Assembly (NCBI RefSeq): GCF_019218635.1
Contig: NZ_JAHUZB010000002.1
Coordinates: 62,001 to 126,000 of the forward strand
From: Enterococcus alishanensis
GTDB taxonomy: Bacteria; Bacillota; Bacilli; Lactobacillales; Enterococcaceae
Direction of reading: 5' to 3'
DNA: 64,000 bases
Shown: positions 17,561 to 27,644 of the stretch, piece after piece
Position numbering within the stretch: position 1 is the stretch's first letter
How the letters are laid out: each line of letters opens with the position of its first letter
Program-made: the position numbers and the translations under genes
Notes under the pieces: model-generated
What the model was told of the DNA's origin: nothing
The model's input: only the letters and a program-made list of their open reading frames with translations
The model's database searches: none

Positions 17561-18101
17561 ATTTATAGAAACTAATTCCAATAGGTGTATCTTCAATTAA
17601 ACTCCCTTTTGGTGCTTTTAAAATCAAAACAATATAATAAAAATCACCGATACAGCCGCTACCATGGATGGTGGCTAAAAACAGAAAGACAAATAAAGAT
17701 AGCATATTTAAAGCAAAGGCAACTACCAATAAAAGAGAAACAATAATAAATGGAGAGATGGCAATAATAAAAAATTGTTTTCGTGAATAAAAAGAGCCAG
17801 GACTGGTAGCATAAGCCATCCCATTTTTAAAACCGAAATTGACTTTTCCTTGTGGCTGAAACATTTTAAAAAACAAACCGTGAATCGCTTCATGGAGGAC
17901 TAAACAAAGAAAAAGCAACACTAGAGCAAACAAAAGCATCGGAAAAGAAATCTCGCTAGATAGACTTTGTCGTTGACTGATAAAGCTTGTAAGGATCAAA
18001 AAAAGTGTACCTACAATAAAAGATAAAAGAATAGAGCCGATATTCAACAGAATAATGGCTTTTTTATTGTTTAATATATCAACTTCTCGATATAACTTCA
18101 T
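17559..18101 (-). CDS. DUF3267-family membrane protein with zincin motif
   Basis: A 180-residue polytopic protein with about four hydrophobic helices (near residues 14-40, 52-70, 110-130 and 130-155). HEAIH at residues 70-74 matches the HExxH zinc-binding motif, set at the end of the second helix, as in the DUF3267 family of putative intramembrane zinc proteins. A peptidase function has not been demonstrated for most members and is inferred here only from the motif. GGAGG lies 6 nt before the ATG. It is a single gene, convergent with tRNA-Arg. Confidence 0.85.
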   Translation of the reverse strand: MKLYREVDILNNKKAIILLNIGSILLSFIVGTLFLILTSFISQRQSLSSEISFPMLLFALVLLFLCLVLHEAIHGLFFKMFQPQGKVNFGFKNGMAYATSPGSFYSRKQFFIIAISPFIIVSLLLVVAFALNMLSLFVFLFLATIHGSGCIGDFYYIVLILKAPKGSLIEDTPIGISFYK

Positions 18102-18240
18102 CCAAAACCTCCATTTTTTTTTATTACTATAACATAAGTAATCTTTAAAGTGACAAAGCTGTAAGTAAAAATTGAGACTTAAGACGGAATAATTAATGAT
18201 TCAACTCAGGTAAATTATTCTTATCGGAGGAGGAAAATAA

Positions 18241-18612
18241 ATGAAATTTATTAAAGGTATATTGTCACTGGTCGTTATAATGTTTTTAGTTTGTGTAGGT
18301 GGTGTTTTTTTTACTAAAGGAAGTTCAAACGAAGCAGCGGCTATCTTTGACCAATTAAATCCATTAGTTCAAAAAGGAGAAGTTTATGTTAGAACTAAAG
18401 CTCCAGATACTGTGAATGAATATGGAACGGCCAGTTATCAACAATTAGCTGCTGACTCAAATGGAAAAACCAGACAGATTTCCTTTAACGGCTTGTCGAC
18501 ACTAAAAGAAAATCGTTATTTAAAATTAACCAACAAAGGCGCTCACGTGGAGACTTATCAAGAAGTCAATCAAGCAGAAGTCCCTGCCGCTGCTTTAGAG
18601 CAAATCAATTAA
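18241..18612 (+). CDS. YxeA-family (DUF1093) secreted or anchored protein
   Basis: A 123-residue protein with an N-terminal hydrophobic segment (residues 4-25) acting as a signal or anchor, then one small domain. The order of motifs fits YxeA/DUF1093: a strand with VYVRTKAPD, YGTASYQQLAADSNGKTR, ISFNGLSTLKENRYLKL, and VETYQEVNQAEVPAAALEQI at the end. Members are small extracellular beta-barrel proteins of unknown function that are common in lactobacillales. A very strong GGAGGAGG ribosome binding site lies 7 nt before the ATG. It is followed immediately by a perfect hairpin and appears to be a single-gene unit. Confidence 0.85.
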   Translation: MKFIKGILSLVVIMFLVCVGGVFFTKGSSNEAAAIFDQLNPLVQKGEVYVRTKAPDTVNEYGTASYQQLAADSNGKTRQISFNGLSTLKENRYLKLTNKGAHVETYQEVNQAEVPAAALEQIN

Positions 18613-18653
18613 AAAGCTGATCAATGTAAAATTAATTACATTGATCAGCTTTT
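18612..18653. terminator. Terminator after the YxeA-like gene
   Basis: AAAAGCTGATCAATGTAA (18612-18629) and TTACATTGATCAGCTTTT (18636-18653) form an 18-bp perfect stem. The T-run is short on the plus strand; on the minus strand the stem is followed by TTAATT. Confidence 0.85.
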
Positions 18654-18716
18654 CTTATTGATAAAAACTAGTATCGACGGAGCTACTTTGAACAACATTT
18701 CCAATATTTTTAATAA

Positions 18717-19952
18717 TTAAGCCCAGTCGCCGTTTCTAAAAATTGGGACAAATGAGCCGTCTTCGCGAATGCCGTCAATTGACATTTCTGCTGAGCCAAC
18801 CATAAAGTCTACATGGGTTTGACTACTATTTAAACCAGCTTGATTTAATTCTTCTTCAGACATTTCAGTACCATCTTTGACACTAAATGGATAAGCAGCA
18901 CCTAGTGCTAAATGGTTTGAAGCATTTTCATCAAATAAAGTATTGTAGAATGTAATACCAGATTGAGAAATTGGTGACGGATCTGGGACTAAGGCAACCT
19001 CACCTAGAGAATCGGCTCCTTCAATTTCTAGTAACGATTTAAGAACTTCTTCACCACTTTCAGCTGAAAAATCAACAACTTTACCAGCTTTGAAAGTAAA
19101 TTTCATATTGTTTAAAGTGTTACCAGCATAGCTTAATGGTTTTGTACTAGTGATGTAACCATCAATTCGATTTTTATCTGGAGCGGTAAAGACTTCTTCC
19201 GTTGGCATATTCGCCATAAATTCTTTACCATCTGCCGCAAACGAACCGGCTCCTTCCCAGATATGATTTTTCGGTAAACCAATCACAATATCCGTTCCTG
19301 GTGCTGTGTAGTGAAGGGCAGAAAATTGCTCTTTGTTTAATTTTTCTGCTTGGTTTCGCATTGTTTGGTCGTGTTCTTGCCACGCTGCAACAGGATCGTC
19401 ACTGTAAATCCAAGTTGTTTTGAAAATTTCATCCCATAATGCGTCCACTTGCGCTTCTTGACCCTCAATATTTGGAAAGACTTTTTTTGCCCATGCAGGA
19501 CTTGCCGCAGCAACAACCGTCCAGCGTAATTTATTCGATTGTGTTGCTTGCATGACTGCTTGTAGGGCTTTCCCACGTGCCGCTTGATAAGTTGCGACTC
19601 TACTATTATCTACTCCAGCTAACGCATCGGGATCTTGAGAGATGATACTGATTCGTGTGACACGTTTTTCGGCAAAATCATCTGCTTCAGCCTTTTTGTA
19701 ATCTGGAATCGTCGCAATTTTTTCAGCACTAGCATGGGTTAAAAATTCTCTCTGGATGGTGTCATCGTTCCATTGAACTTGGACTTCATCGGCACCAAGT
19801 GCATAGGCATTTTTTGTGACTAGTCGGGCTAAGGGTGCCTGGTCAACACTAGCATAAACAATCACTGTATCTCCTTTCTGAACATTTACGCCGACTTTTG
19901 TAATTAAACGTGCGTATTTTTTTAGCAATTCATCAAAATAAGATAAAACCAT
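18717..19952 (-). CDS. pepS: M29-family aminopeptidase (AmpS/PepS)
   Basis: Cytosolic metallo-aminopeptidase of family M29 that removes N-terminal residues from peptides. It has 411 residues, the normal length. Family landmarks include VNVQKGDTVIVYASVDQ, PTEEVFTAPDKNRIDGYI with a metal-binding glutamate, SAESGEEVL with another, HLALGAAYPFS and HVDFMVGSAEMSIDG near the end with ligand histidine and aspartate. The frame is open to 19967, but GGAGG lies 8 nt before the ATG at 19952, which is the start. It lies 24 nt downstream of the flavodoxin gene and should be its operon partner. Confidence 0.94.
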   Translation of the reverse strand: MVLSYFDELLKKYARLITKVGVNVQKGDTVIVYASVDQAPLARLVTKNAYALGADEVQVQWNDDTIQREFLTHASAEKIATIPDYKKAEADDFAEKRVTRISIISQDPDALAGVDNSRVATYQAARGKALQAVMQATQSNKLRWTVVAAASPAWAKKVFPNIEGQEAQVDALWDEIFKTTWIYSDDPVAAWQEHDQTMRNQAEKLNKEQFSALHYTAPGTDIVIGLPKNHIWEGAGSFAADGKEFMANMPTEEVFTAPDKNRIDGYITSTKPLSYAGNTLNNMKFTFKAGKVVDFSAESGEEVLKSLLEIEGADSLGEVALVPDPSPISQSGITFYNTLFDENASNHLALGAAYPFSVKDGTEMSEEELNQAGLNSSQTHVDFMVGSAEMSIDGIREDGSFVPIFRNGDWA

Positions 19953-19976
19953 TGTTAATTCCTCCAATTTTATAGA

Positions 19977-20420
19977 TTAATTCGCCACTGCGGCAATTTT
20001 TTTGGCAAAAGCTTCTAGGTTTTGAATATCTTCTTCTTCGGCGTTTGTATCGACTTTAACAAAATCAGCACCCTTGATTGCACCAGTTTTTTCAAAAGCC
20101 TCTTCAAAACGGTTCACACTAGTAGCAAAATTTTTATAAAAAGTATCGCCAGAACCCACGACACCATATATTTTTCCAGTTAAATCTAATTCTTGCAATT
20201 CCTCATAAAAGTCTTTCATTTCTTCTGGCAAGTCGCCTTCGCTGTAAGTGTAAGTGGCGACGATACAGATGTCAGCGGATTCAAAGTCTTCGGCCTCGAC
20301 AGCGCCGACCTCTTCCATTTCAACCTCAATCGCAAGGTCTTCAAGGGTTTCGGCAACAACATCAGCAATTTCTTCAGTATTCCCTGTTAAACTAGCAAAA
20401 ACAATTTTTGCAACGGTCAT
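19977..20420 (-). CDS. Flavodoxin
   Basis: A 147-residue FMN-binding electron carrier. The phosphate-binding loop SLTGNTEEIA is at residues 10-19. The isoalloxazine-facing loops are recognisable as ATYTYSEGDLPE and VVGSGDTFYKNF. The protein is very acidic, as expected for a redox partner. GGAGGAAG gives a good ribosome binding site. The promoter at 20456-20484 is close to consensus, so this is the first gene of a flavodoxin-pepS unit divergent from map. Its redox partner cannot be read from context. Confidence 0.95.
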   Translation of the reverse strand: MTVAKIVFASLTGNTEEIADVVAETLEDLAIEVEMEEVGAVEAEDFESADICIVATYTYSEGDLPEEMKDFYEELQELDLTGKIYGVVGSGDTFYKNFATSVNRFEEAFEKTGAIKGADFVKVDTNAEEEDIQNLEAFAKKIAAVAN

Positions 20421-20455
20421 ATGATAACTTCCTCCTTAAGGAACGATCTATTAAA

Positions 20456-20484
20456 ATTATAGCAAGCAGAAAGGGTGGTGTAAA
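20456..20484 (-). promoter_or_regulatory. Promoter of the flavodoxin-pepS operon
   Basis: Read on the minus strand, TTTACA (20484-20479) and TATAAT (20461-20456) are spaced by exactly 17 bp, about 36 bp before the start codon. Confidence 0.8.
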
Positions 20485-20520
20485 TAAAAGATAACTTTTG
20501 TTGTGGGAATTTCTTTCGGT

Positions 20521-20549
20521 TTGTCCCGCTTTATTGGTTATGTTAAAAT
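20521..20549 (+). promoter_or_regulatory. Promoter of map
   Basis: TTGTCC (20521-20526) and TAAAAT (20544-20549) have 17-bp spacing, 29 bp before the ATG and divergent from the flavodoxin promoter. Confidence 0.75.
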
Positions 20550-20578
20550 GAGACAGTGAAAAAGGAGACGAGACAGTA

Positions 20579-21343
20579 ATGATTACATTAAAATCAGCAA
20601 GAGAAATTGAAATGATGGACGAATCGGGCGAAATTTTAGCCGATGTTCATCGTCACTTAAGAAATTTTATTAAACCAGGTATTAGTAGCTGGGATATTGA
20701 AGTATTTGTAAAAAAATTTATTGAAGATCGAGGTGCAATTGCTGCTCAGATCGGATTTGAAGGTTATGAATATGCCACTTGTATTAGTATTAATGATGAA
20801 ATTTGCCATGGATTTCCACGTAAAAAAACTTTAAAAACTGGTGATCTATTAAAAGTTGATATGTGTGTTGAATATAAAGGGGCTATGTCTGATTCATGCT
20901 GGTCTTACGTTGTGGGTGAAGCAAATCCTGTGATTCAAAAATTAATGGATGTTACTAAAAAATCTTTGTATTTAGGTATCGAACAAGCTCAAGTTGGTAA
21001 TCGAATCGGTGATATCGGTCATGCTATTCAAACTTACGCAGAAGGCGAAGGTTTTTCTGTTGTTAGAGATTTTGTTGGTCACGGTATTGGTCCAACGATC
21101 CATGAAGAACCAGCGATTCCTCATTATGGCGAAGCTGGGAAAGGTTTGCGCTTAAAAGAAGGTATGGTTATTACAATCGAACCAATGATTAACGTTGGTG
21201 AATGGCAAATGAAAATGGATCCGAATGGTTGGACTGCCTATACAAGAGATGGTTCTTGGAGTTGTCAGTATGAGCATACTTTAGCGATTACTAAACAAGG
21301 ACCAAGAATACTAACTTCTCAAGGAGAAGAAGGTACTTATTAA
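20579..21343 (+). CDS. map: Methionine aminopeptidase, type I
   Basis: Cytosolic metalloenzyme that removes the initiator methionine. It has 254 residues. The family signature is complete: NDEICHGFP with the substrate-side histidine, KVDMCVEYKGAMSDSCW with the first two metal aspartates, GHGIGPTIHEEP with the metal histidine, and GMVITIEPMI plus the final EHT with metal glutamates. A short insertion near the C-terminus (GEWQMKMDPNGWTAYTRDGS) is usual for Gram-positive cocci. AAGGAG precedes the ATG by about 10 nt. The YihY gene follows 18 nt after the stop. Confidence 0.96.
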   Translation: MITLKSAREIEMMDESGEILADVHRHLRNFIKPGISSWDIEVFVKKFIEDRGAIAAQIGFEGYEYATCISINDEICHGFPRKKTLKTGDLLKVDMCVEYKGAMSDSCWSYVVGEANPVIQKLMDVTKKSLYLGIEQAQVGNRIGDIGHAIQTYAEGEGFSVVRDFVGHGIGPTIHEEPAIPHYGEAGKGLRLKEGMVITIEPMINVGEWQMKMDPNGWTAYTRDGSWSCQYEHTLAITKQGPRILTSQGEEGTY

Positions 21344-21361
21344 TAATAACGAGGATATAAC

Positions 21362-22270
21362 ATGGCGTTAGATGAAAATGAAAAAAAGAATGAGTTGAAA
21401 AAATTTATTACTTCTTTCCAAAAGCATGTAGCAGATGCTGAAATAGGCGATCGATCAGTTGTGGTCGCCTATTATTTGTTGCTGTCTTTTTTTCCACTTT
21501 TAATTGTGGTAGGCAATTTATTACCTTATTTAAATATCACTCCTAGTACTGTGTTACCTTATTTAAAAGAAGTTATCCCATTGACAATTTATCAGTTTTT
21601 ACGACCAGCAATCGAAGGTTTGTTGTCTAATAATTCTGGAGGTTTGTTATCTATTTCCGTTATAGCTGCATTATGGTCTTCATCAAAAGGAATTAATGCA
21701 ATGCAGACAGCCTTGAATCGTGCCTATGGTGTAGAAGATCGTGGGAATTTTGTAATTAGTCGGATTGTTTCTGTCGGAATGGTTGGTATATTGATGATGG
21801 CGATTATTGCCGTAGCCTTGTTTTTCAGTGTCGGACAGGTGCTACTAGATTTATTACAACCGCTTTTACAATTTCCAAAAGAGTATATTGAAACCTTCTT
21901 GACGTTACGATGGCCAATTACATCATTAGGATTGCTTGTAATTATTAGTGTAATCTACAGTGTCATTCCCAATGCAAAAGTGAGAATTCGCTATACGATT
22001 CCAGGAACCATTTTTGCAACCGTTGGATGGCTTATTTTAGCTCAGGGGTTTGGATTATATGCTAGAACTTTTGCCCGCAGTGTTTCTGGGTATCAAATCA
22101 TTGGGTCCTTCATCGTGTTAATGCTCTGGTTAAATTTAGCTGCAGCAATTGTCATTTTGGGTGGCATCTTAAACGTCACATTTGAAGAACTACACACTGG
22201 AAAACAAGTTCAAAAGGGCAGTAATCGTTTTAAGAAGTTTTTAGATTATCTAAAAAATAAAAACAAATAA
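21362..22270 (+). CDS. YihY/BrkB-family inner membrane protein
   Basis: A 302-residue polytopic protein with about six helices (for example VVAYYLLLSFFPLLIVVGNL at about 36-55 and FIVLMLWLNLAAAIVILGG near 245-263). The family was once annotated as ribonuclease BN in error; its present name is YihY/virulence factor BrkB and its function is uncertain. The conserved GDRSVVVAYYLLLSFFPL and WSSSKGINAMQTALNRAYG segments are present. GAGGAT precedes the ATG. It follows map closely in one unit, and the epa promoter lies just after it. Confidence 0.92.
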   Translation: MALDENEKKNELKKFITSFQKHVADAEIGDRSVVVAYYLLLSFFPLLIVVGNLLPYLNITPSTVLPYLKEVIPLTIYQFLRPAIEGLLSNNSGGLLSISVIAALWSSSKGINAMQTALNRAYGVEDRGNFVISRIVSVGMVGILMMAIIAVALFFSVGQVLLDLLQPLLQFPKEYIETFLTLRWPITSLGLLVIISVIYSVIPNAKVRIRYTIPGTIFATVGWLILAQGFGLYARTFARSVSGYQIIGSFIVLMLWLNLAAAIVILGGILNVTFEELHTGKQVQKGSNRFKKFLDYLKNKNK

Positions 22271-22281
22271 TAAAAACTTCC

Positions 22282-22309
22282 TTGTATTGACTTATTATTG
22301 AGATATAAT
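22282..22309 (+). promoter_or_regulatory. Promoter at the head of the polysaccharide locus
   Basis: TTGTAT (22282-22287) and TATAAT (22304-22309) are 16 bp apart, 29 bp before the epaA ATG. Confidence 0.7.
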
Positions 22310-22338
22310 GATTTTTGAGAAAAAAGGTAGGTGGCAAA

Positions 22339-23457
22339 ATGTTCATTTCATTGGGAATTATTATTCGTTATTTTTTAACTTTTTTAATTGCACTAATACT
22401 GACTCCGATTTTTAAAATTATTTCGGTACAGACAGGTATGGTGGATAAACCAAATGCTCGAAGGATTAATAAAGTCCCAATGCCTAGTGGGGGCGGCTTG
22501 CCGATTTTTATTACCTTTATGATTTCAACTTTAGTTTTATTTAAAAATTTTATACCAGCGTCCTATATTGTACCGATTTTACTAGGTGGCTTAATTATTG
22601 TCATCACTGGACTGTTGGATGACCGCTTTGAATTGTCACCACGGCAAAAAAGTCTGGGCATTTTATTGGCGGCGTTAGTGATTTATTTTGTAGCAGATAT
22701 TCGTTTTAATTTTTTTACCGTACCTATTTTAGGTCATATTAATTTGGGCTGGCTCAGCCTACCCGTCACTATTTTCTGGATATTTGGTATTACTAATGCA
22801 GTGAATTTAATTGATGGTTTAGACGGATTGGCATCAGGTGTTTCAATTATTGGTTTGACGACAATTGGTGTCATTGGTTATTTCTTTTTACATGAATCGA
22901 CAACTTTTATTTCGTTAGCTATATTTTGTTTAGTAGCTAGCATCATAGGTTTTTTTCCTTATAATTTTCATCCTGCAAAGATTTATCTAGGTGATACGGG
23001 AGCGCTTTTTTTAGGTTTTATGATTGCTGTTTTATCACTAGAAGGTCTAAAAAATGTTACGTTCATTACTTTGGTTACACCATTAATGATTTTAGGTGTG
23101 CCAGTAACCGATACATTTTTTGCAATGGTTCGCAGAAAAGCCAAAAACATGCCAATTTCAGCTGCTGATAAACAGCATTTGCATCATCGCTTATTAGACT
23201 TAGGTTTTACACATCGGGGTGCAGTACTGACAATTTATGCAATTGCAGTTCTGTTTTCTTTTACTGCACTTTTGATTAATTATATGAGTGGTGTAGGTAC
23301 TGTTGTTTTAATTGTTGTGATGGGGTTTGCGATTGCTTTCTTATTGGAACTAATTGGTCTAATCAGTCCTAAATACAGTTTTATTACAAAGACCTTTCAT
23401 TTTTTTGGTAACAAAGATTATCGTGTAAAAGTCATCAATAAATATTTTAAAAAATAA
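22339..23457 (+). CDS. epaA: Undecaprenyl-phosphate GlcNAc-1-phosphate transferase (TagO/EpaA type)
   Basis: Integral membrane enzyme of the MraY/WecA/TagO family; it would put GlcNAc-1-phosphate on undecaprenyl phosphate and so start the polysaccharide. The 372-residue protein has about eleven helices. Catalytic landmarks are the DD pair at 94-95, NLIDGLDGLASG at 156-167, LGDTGALFLGF at 217-227 and HLHHRL at 280-285, the last typical of the GlcNAc-specific WecA/TagO branch. The frame opens at a TTG (22315), but AGGTGG just before the ATG at 22339 sets the start. It is the first gene of the locus, preceded by a promoter, in the position of enterococcal epaA. Confidence 0.93.
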   Translation: MFISLGIIIRYFLTFLIALILTPIFKIISVQTGMVDKPNARRINKVPMPSGGGLPIFITFMISTLVLFKNFIPASYIVPILLGGLIIVITGLLDDRFELSPRQKSLGILLAALVIYFVADIRFNFFTVPILGHINLGWLSLPVTIFWIFGITNAVNLIDGLDGLASGVSIIGLTTIGVIGYFFLHESTTFISLAIFCLVASIIGFFPYNFHPAKIYLGDTGALFLGFMIAVLSLEGLKNVTFITLVTPLMILGVPVTDTFFAMVRRKAKNMPISAADKQHLHHRLLDLGFTHRGAVLTIYAIAVLFSFTALLINYMSGVGTVVLIVVMGFAIAFLLELIGLISPKYSFITKTFHFFGNKDYRVKVINKYFKK

Positions 23458-23471
23458 GCAGAGGAATACAA

Positions 23472-24266
23472 ATGAAGATGTATGACCAACCCTTGGCGAC
23501 TGTGAGCATCGTCACCCATAACAGTGATAAAATATTTCTAAGTTTAGACTCCTTAATAGAAAAGATGGGCTCTACAAATTTACACATTAAAATTTTCGAT
23601 AATGGATCTAATGAAGAATACAAAAAAAAATTAAGCAAGTATTTAACCTATCCTTTTATTTCAATTGATTTTTATCCGGAAAACAAAGGCTTTGGCTTTG
23701 GGCATAACCGCAATTTGATGACAGAAAATGGTACAGCAATTATTTTTAATCCAGACATTATTATTGAAGAAAATAATCTGTCAGCTTTAGTGGATCTGTT
23801 AAAAAGTGAAAAAGAATTAGCTATGGTAGCGCCAAAAATATTGAATCAAGATGGTACTACGCAATATTTAATACGCAATCGTCTCGATGTTTTTGATTTT
23901 ATGCTACGCTTTATTCCTTTCAAATTTATCAAAAAAATCTTTCAGAGGCGTTTACATCGTTTTGAATGTCGCGATTTGCCTGATGATCATGATAGCTATG
24001 TGCGGATGATCTCAGGTAGTTTTATGGTGGTTGATTTAACCAAGTTTCAAGAGGTATCAGGTTTCGATGAGCGTTATTTCATGTATTTTGAAGACAATGA
24101 TCTATGCCGAAAAATGGAGGCAATGAATTATAAAATATTATATACCCCTCGCTATACTGTCACGCATCTCTATGAAAGAGGAGCTGTCAAAAGTCGGAAA
24201 TTATTTCGTATTTTTATGTCCTCCATGGGAAAATACTTTGGCAAGTGGGGCTGGAAATTTTTTTAA
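23472..24266 (+). CDS. epaB: GT2-family glycosyltransferase (EpaB position)
   Basis: A 264-residue cytosolic inverting glycosyltransferase with one GT-A domain. It opens with ATVSIVTHNSDK, has KIFDNGSNEEY for the nucleotide site, NKGFGFGHNRN, and IFNPDIIIEE in the place of the DxD metal motif. GSFMVVDLTKFQEVSGFDE and FMYFEDNDLCRKM are the acceptor and catalytic-base segments, as in dTDP-rhamnosyltransferases. A rhamnosyl donor is likely because the rml genes are four genes away, but the linkage is unknown. AGAGG lies just before the ATG. The symbol is by position between epaA and epaC. Confidence 0.85.
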   Translation: MKMYDQPLATVSIVTHNSDKIFLSLDSLIEKMGSTNLHIKIFDNGSNEEYKKKLSKYLTYPFISIDFYPENKGFGFGHNRNLMTENGTAIIFNPDIIIEENNLSALVDLLKSEKELAMVAPKILNQDGTTQYLIRNRLDVFDFMLRFIPFKFIKKIFQRRLHRFECRDLPDDHDSYVRMISGSFMVVDLTKFQEVSGFDERYFMYFEDNDLCRKMEAMNYKILYTPRYTVTHLYERGAVKSRKLFRIFMSSMGKYFGKWGWKFF

Positions 24267-24278
24267 AGGAGATACCAC

Positions 24279-25019
24279 ATGAACAAAAAAGATTTTTCAA
24301 TTTCTGTTTGTATGGCAACCTATAATGGCATTCACTTTATAGAAGCACAATTAAATAGTATTCTTCCTCAATTAGCCGAAACTGACGAGTTAATTATTTC
24401 TGATGATCATTCAACAGATGGTACTTGGGATTATTTAACAAAGCGACAACAAGAAGACACGAGAATTCAGCTTCATTTGAACCCACAAAAAGGATTGACT
24501 AAAAATTTTGAGAATGCTATCTCTCGCAGCCAAAATGAACTGATCTTTTTATCTGATCAAGATGATGTTTGGGCAACTGAAAAAGTTGCAGTTACAAAGG
24601 AGTACTTCGCAAAAGCACCAGACAAGACAGTCATTATTTCAGATTTAATGATTGTCGATAATGATTTTAACGAGGTAATCAGTAGTTATCAAAAAATGCG
24701 TCATACCAAAAATGGCTTTTGGGCAAATCTGATTCGAAGCAGCTATATTGGTGCGGGGATGGCTTTTCGTAAAAGCTTAACCCAATTGATTTTACCAATA
24801 CCTACGGATGTCCCAATGCATGACATGTGGATCGGTTTATTAGCAGATAGTCAAAAAGGGGTTCAATTTATTCCAGAAAAATTGGTTTATTATCGTCGCC
24901 ATGATTTTAATGTTTCTGAAATTAAAACGACAGCGAATAAAAAGCAACAATTTATCTGGCGTTGGCAAGCACTAAAATTAGTTAGACAAAGAATAAGAGA
25001 ATTTAAAAAAAATCATTAA
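24279..25019 (+). CDS. epaC: GT2-family glycosyltransferase (EpaC position)
   Basis: A 246-residue single-domain GT-A enzyme. [14 protein letters not shown] opens the fold, [14 protein letters not shown] binds the nucleotide, FLSDQDDVW carries the DxD-like motif, and HDMWIGLL is in the position of the catalytic base. Rhamnosyltransferases of streptococcal and enterococcal rhamnan loci have the same SDQDD element, so an L-rhamnosyl activity is probable. AAGGAG lies 7 nt upstream. It follows epaB by 12 nt. The epaD gene found at this place in E. faecalis seems to be absent, since rmlA comes next. Confidence 0.85.
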   Translation: MNKKDFSISVCMATYNGIHFIEAQLNSILPQLAETDELIISDDHSTDGTWDYLTKRQQEDTRIQLHLNPQKGLTKNFENAISRSQNELIFLSDQDDVWATEKVAVTKEYFAKAPDKTVIISDLMIVDNDFNEVISSYQKMRHTKNGFWANLIRSSYIGAGMAFRKSLTQLILPIPTDVPMHDMWIGLLADSQKGVQFIPEKLVYYRRHDFNVSEIKTTANKKQQFIWRWQALKLVRQRIREFKKNH

Positions 25020-25046
25020 TATATCTGTTTCGATAAGGAAATCGTG

Positions 25047-25052
25047 TATAAT
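25047..25052 (+). promoter_or_regulatory. Possible internal promoter before rmlA
   Basis: A perfect TATAAT lies in the 73-nt gap before rmlA, 41 bp from the ATG. The -35 candidate TCTGTT (25024-25029, 17-bp spacing) is poor, so activity is uncertain. Confidence 0.4.
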
Positions 25053-25092
25053 TGCAGAGTATGTATTACAGAAAAAAGTTAGGAGCGTTTCG

Positions 25093-25962
25093 ATGAAAGG
25101 AATTATTTTAGCAGGCGGAAGCGGTACACGCTTGTATCCATTAACTAAAGCAACTTCAAAACAACTAATGCCGGTTTATGATAAACCAATGATTTATTAT
25201 CCAATGTCCACTTTAATGTTAGCAGGAATAAAAGATATTTTGATTATCTCAACGCCACAAGATACACCGAGATTTGAAGATTTATTCGGTGATGGCAATG
25301 AATTAGGAATCAATCTTTCATATGCTGTTCAAGAAAGCCCAGATGGTTTGGCACAAGCCTTCATTATTGGTGAAGAGTTCATCGGTGATGACAGTGTTTG
25401 TCTAGTTCTAGGAGACAATATTTATTATGGTGATGGCTTATCTAGAATGTTACAACGGTCAGCTGAGCTGACTGAAGGTGCTACTGTTTTTGGTTATCAT
25501 GTGAACGATCCAGAACGTTTTGGAGTAGTTGAATTTGATGCTGATATGCAGGCAATCTCAATTGAAGAGAAACCTGAAGAACCCAAATCAAATTATGCAG
25601 TGACTGGTTTATATTTTTATGACAATGATGTCGTAGAAATTGCAAAAAATATTAAACCATCTCCTCGTGGTGAATTAGAAATTACTGATGTGAATAAGGA
25701 ATATTTAAAACGCAACAAATTATCTGTCGAGGTGATGAGTCGTGGTTTTGCTTGGTTAGATACTGGAACCCATGAATCATTATTAGAGGCATCTACTTTT
25801 ATTTCAACCATTGAAAAACGACAAAATTTAAAAGTGGCTTGTTTGGAAGAAATTTCTTACCGGATGGGTTATATCAGTCGTGAACAATTAATTAAATTAG
25901 CACAACCATTGAAAAAAAATCAATATGGACAATATATGTTACGTTTAGCAGAAGAGGGTTAA
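25093..25962 (+). CDS. rmlA: Glucose-1-phosphate thymidylyltransferase
   Basis: First enzyme of dTDP-L-rhamnose synthesis: joins glucose 1-phosphate and dTTP. The 289-residue protein starts with the nucleotidyltransferase signature [19 protein letters not shown] and has [13 protein letters not shown] with the metal aspartate and [19 protein letters not shown]. The length matches RmlA. AGGAG precedes the ATG by 8 nt. It corresponds to epaE of E. faecalis and is the first of four consecutive rhamnose genes, with rmlC starting 2 nt after its stop. Confidence 0.97.
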   Translation: MKGIILAGGSGTRLYPLTKATSKQLMPVYDKPMIYYPMSTLMLAGIKDILIISTPQDTPRFEDLFGDGNELGINLSYAVQESPDGLAQAFIIGEEFIGDDSVCLVLGDNIYYGDGLSRMLQRSAELTEGATVFGYHVNDPERFGVVEFDADMQAISIEEKPEEPKSNYAVTGLYFYDNDVVEIAKNIKPSPRGELEITDVNKEYLKRNKLSVEVMSRGFAWLDTGTHESLLEASTFISTIEKRQNLKVACLEEISYRMGYISREQLIKLAQPLKKNQYGQYMLRLAEEG

Positions 25963-25964
25963 TC

Positions 25965-27585
<1,621 letters not shown>

Positions 27586-27605
27586 TAAATGAACGTTTTG
27601 CTGAG

Positions 27606-27628
27606 GGCGGGATTTCCTGCCTTTTTTT
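27606..27628 (+). terminator. Intrinsic terminator-like hairpin between rmlB and rmlD
   Basis: GGCGGG (27606-27611) pairs with CCTGCC (27616-27621, one G-U pair) around an ATTT loop and is followed by seven T. It sits inside an otherwise continuous operon, 16 nt before the rmlD start, so it may attenuate downstream expression. Confidence 0.7.
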
Positions 27629-27644
27629 GAGAGGAGAATTGAAA

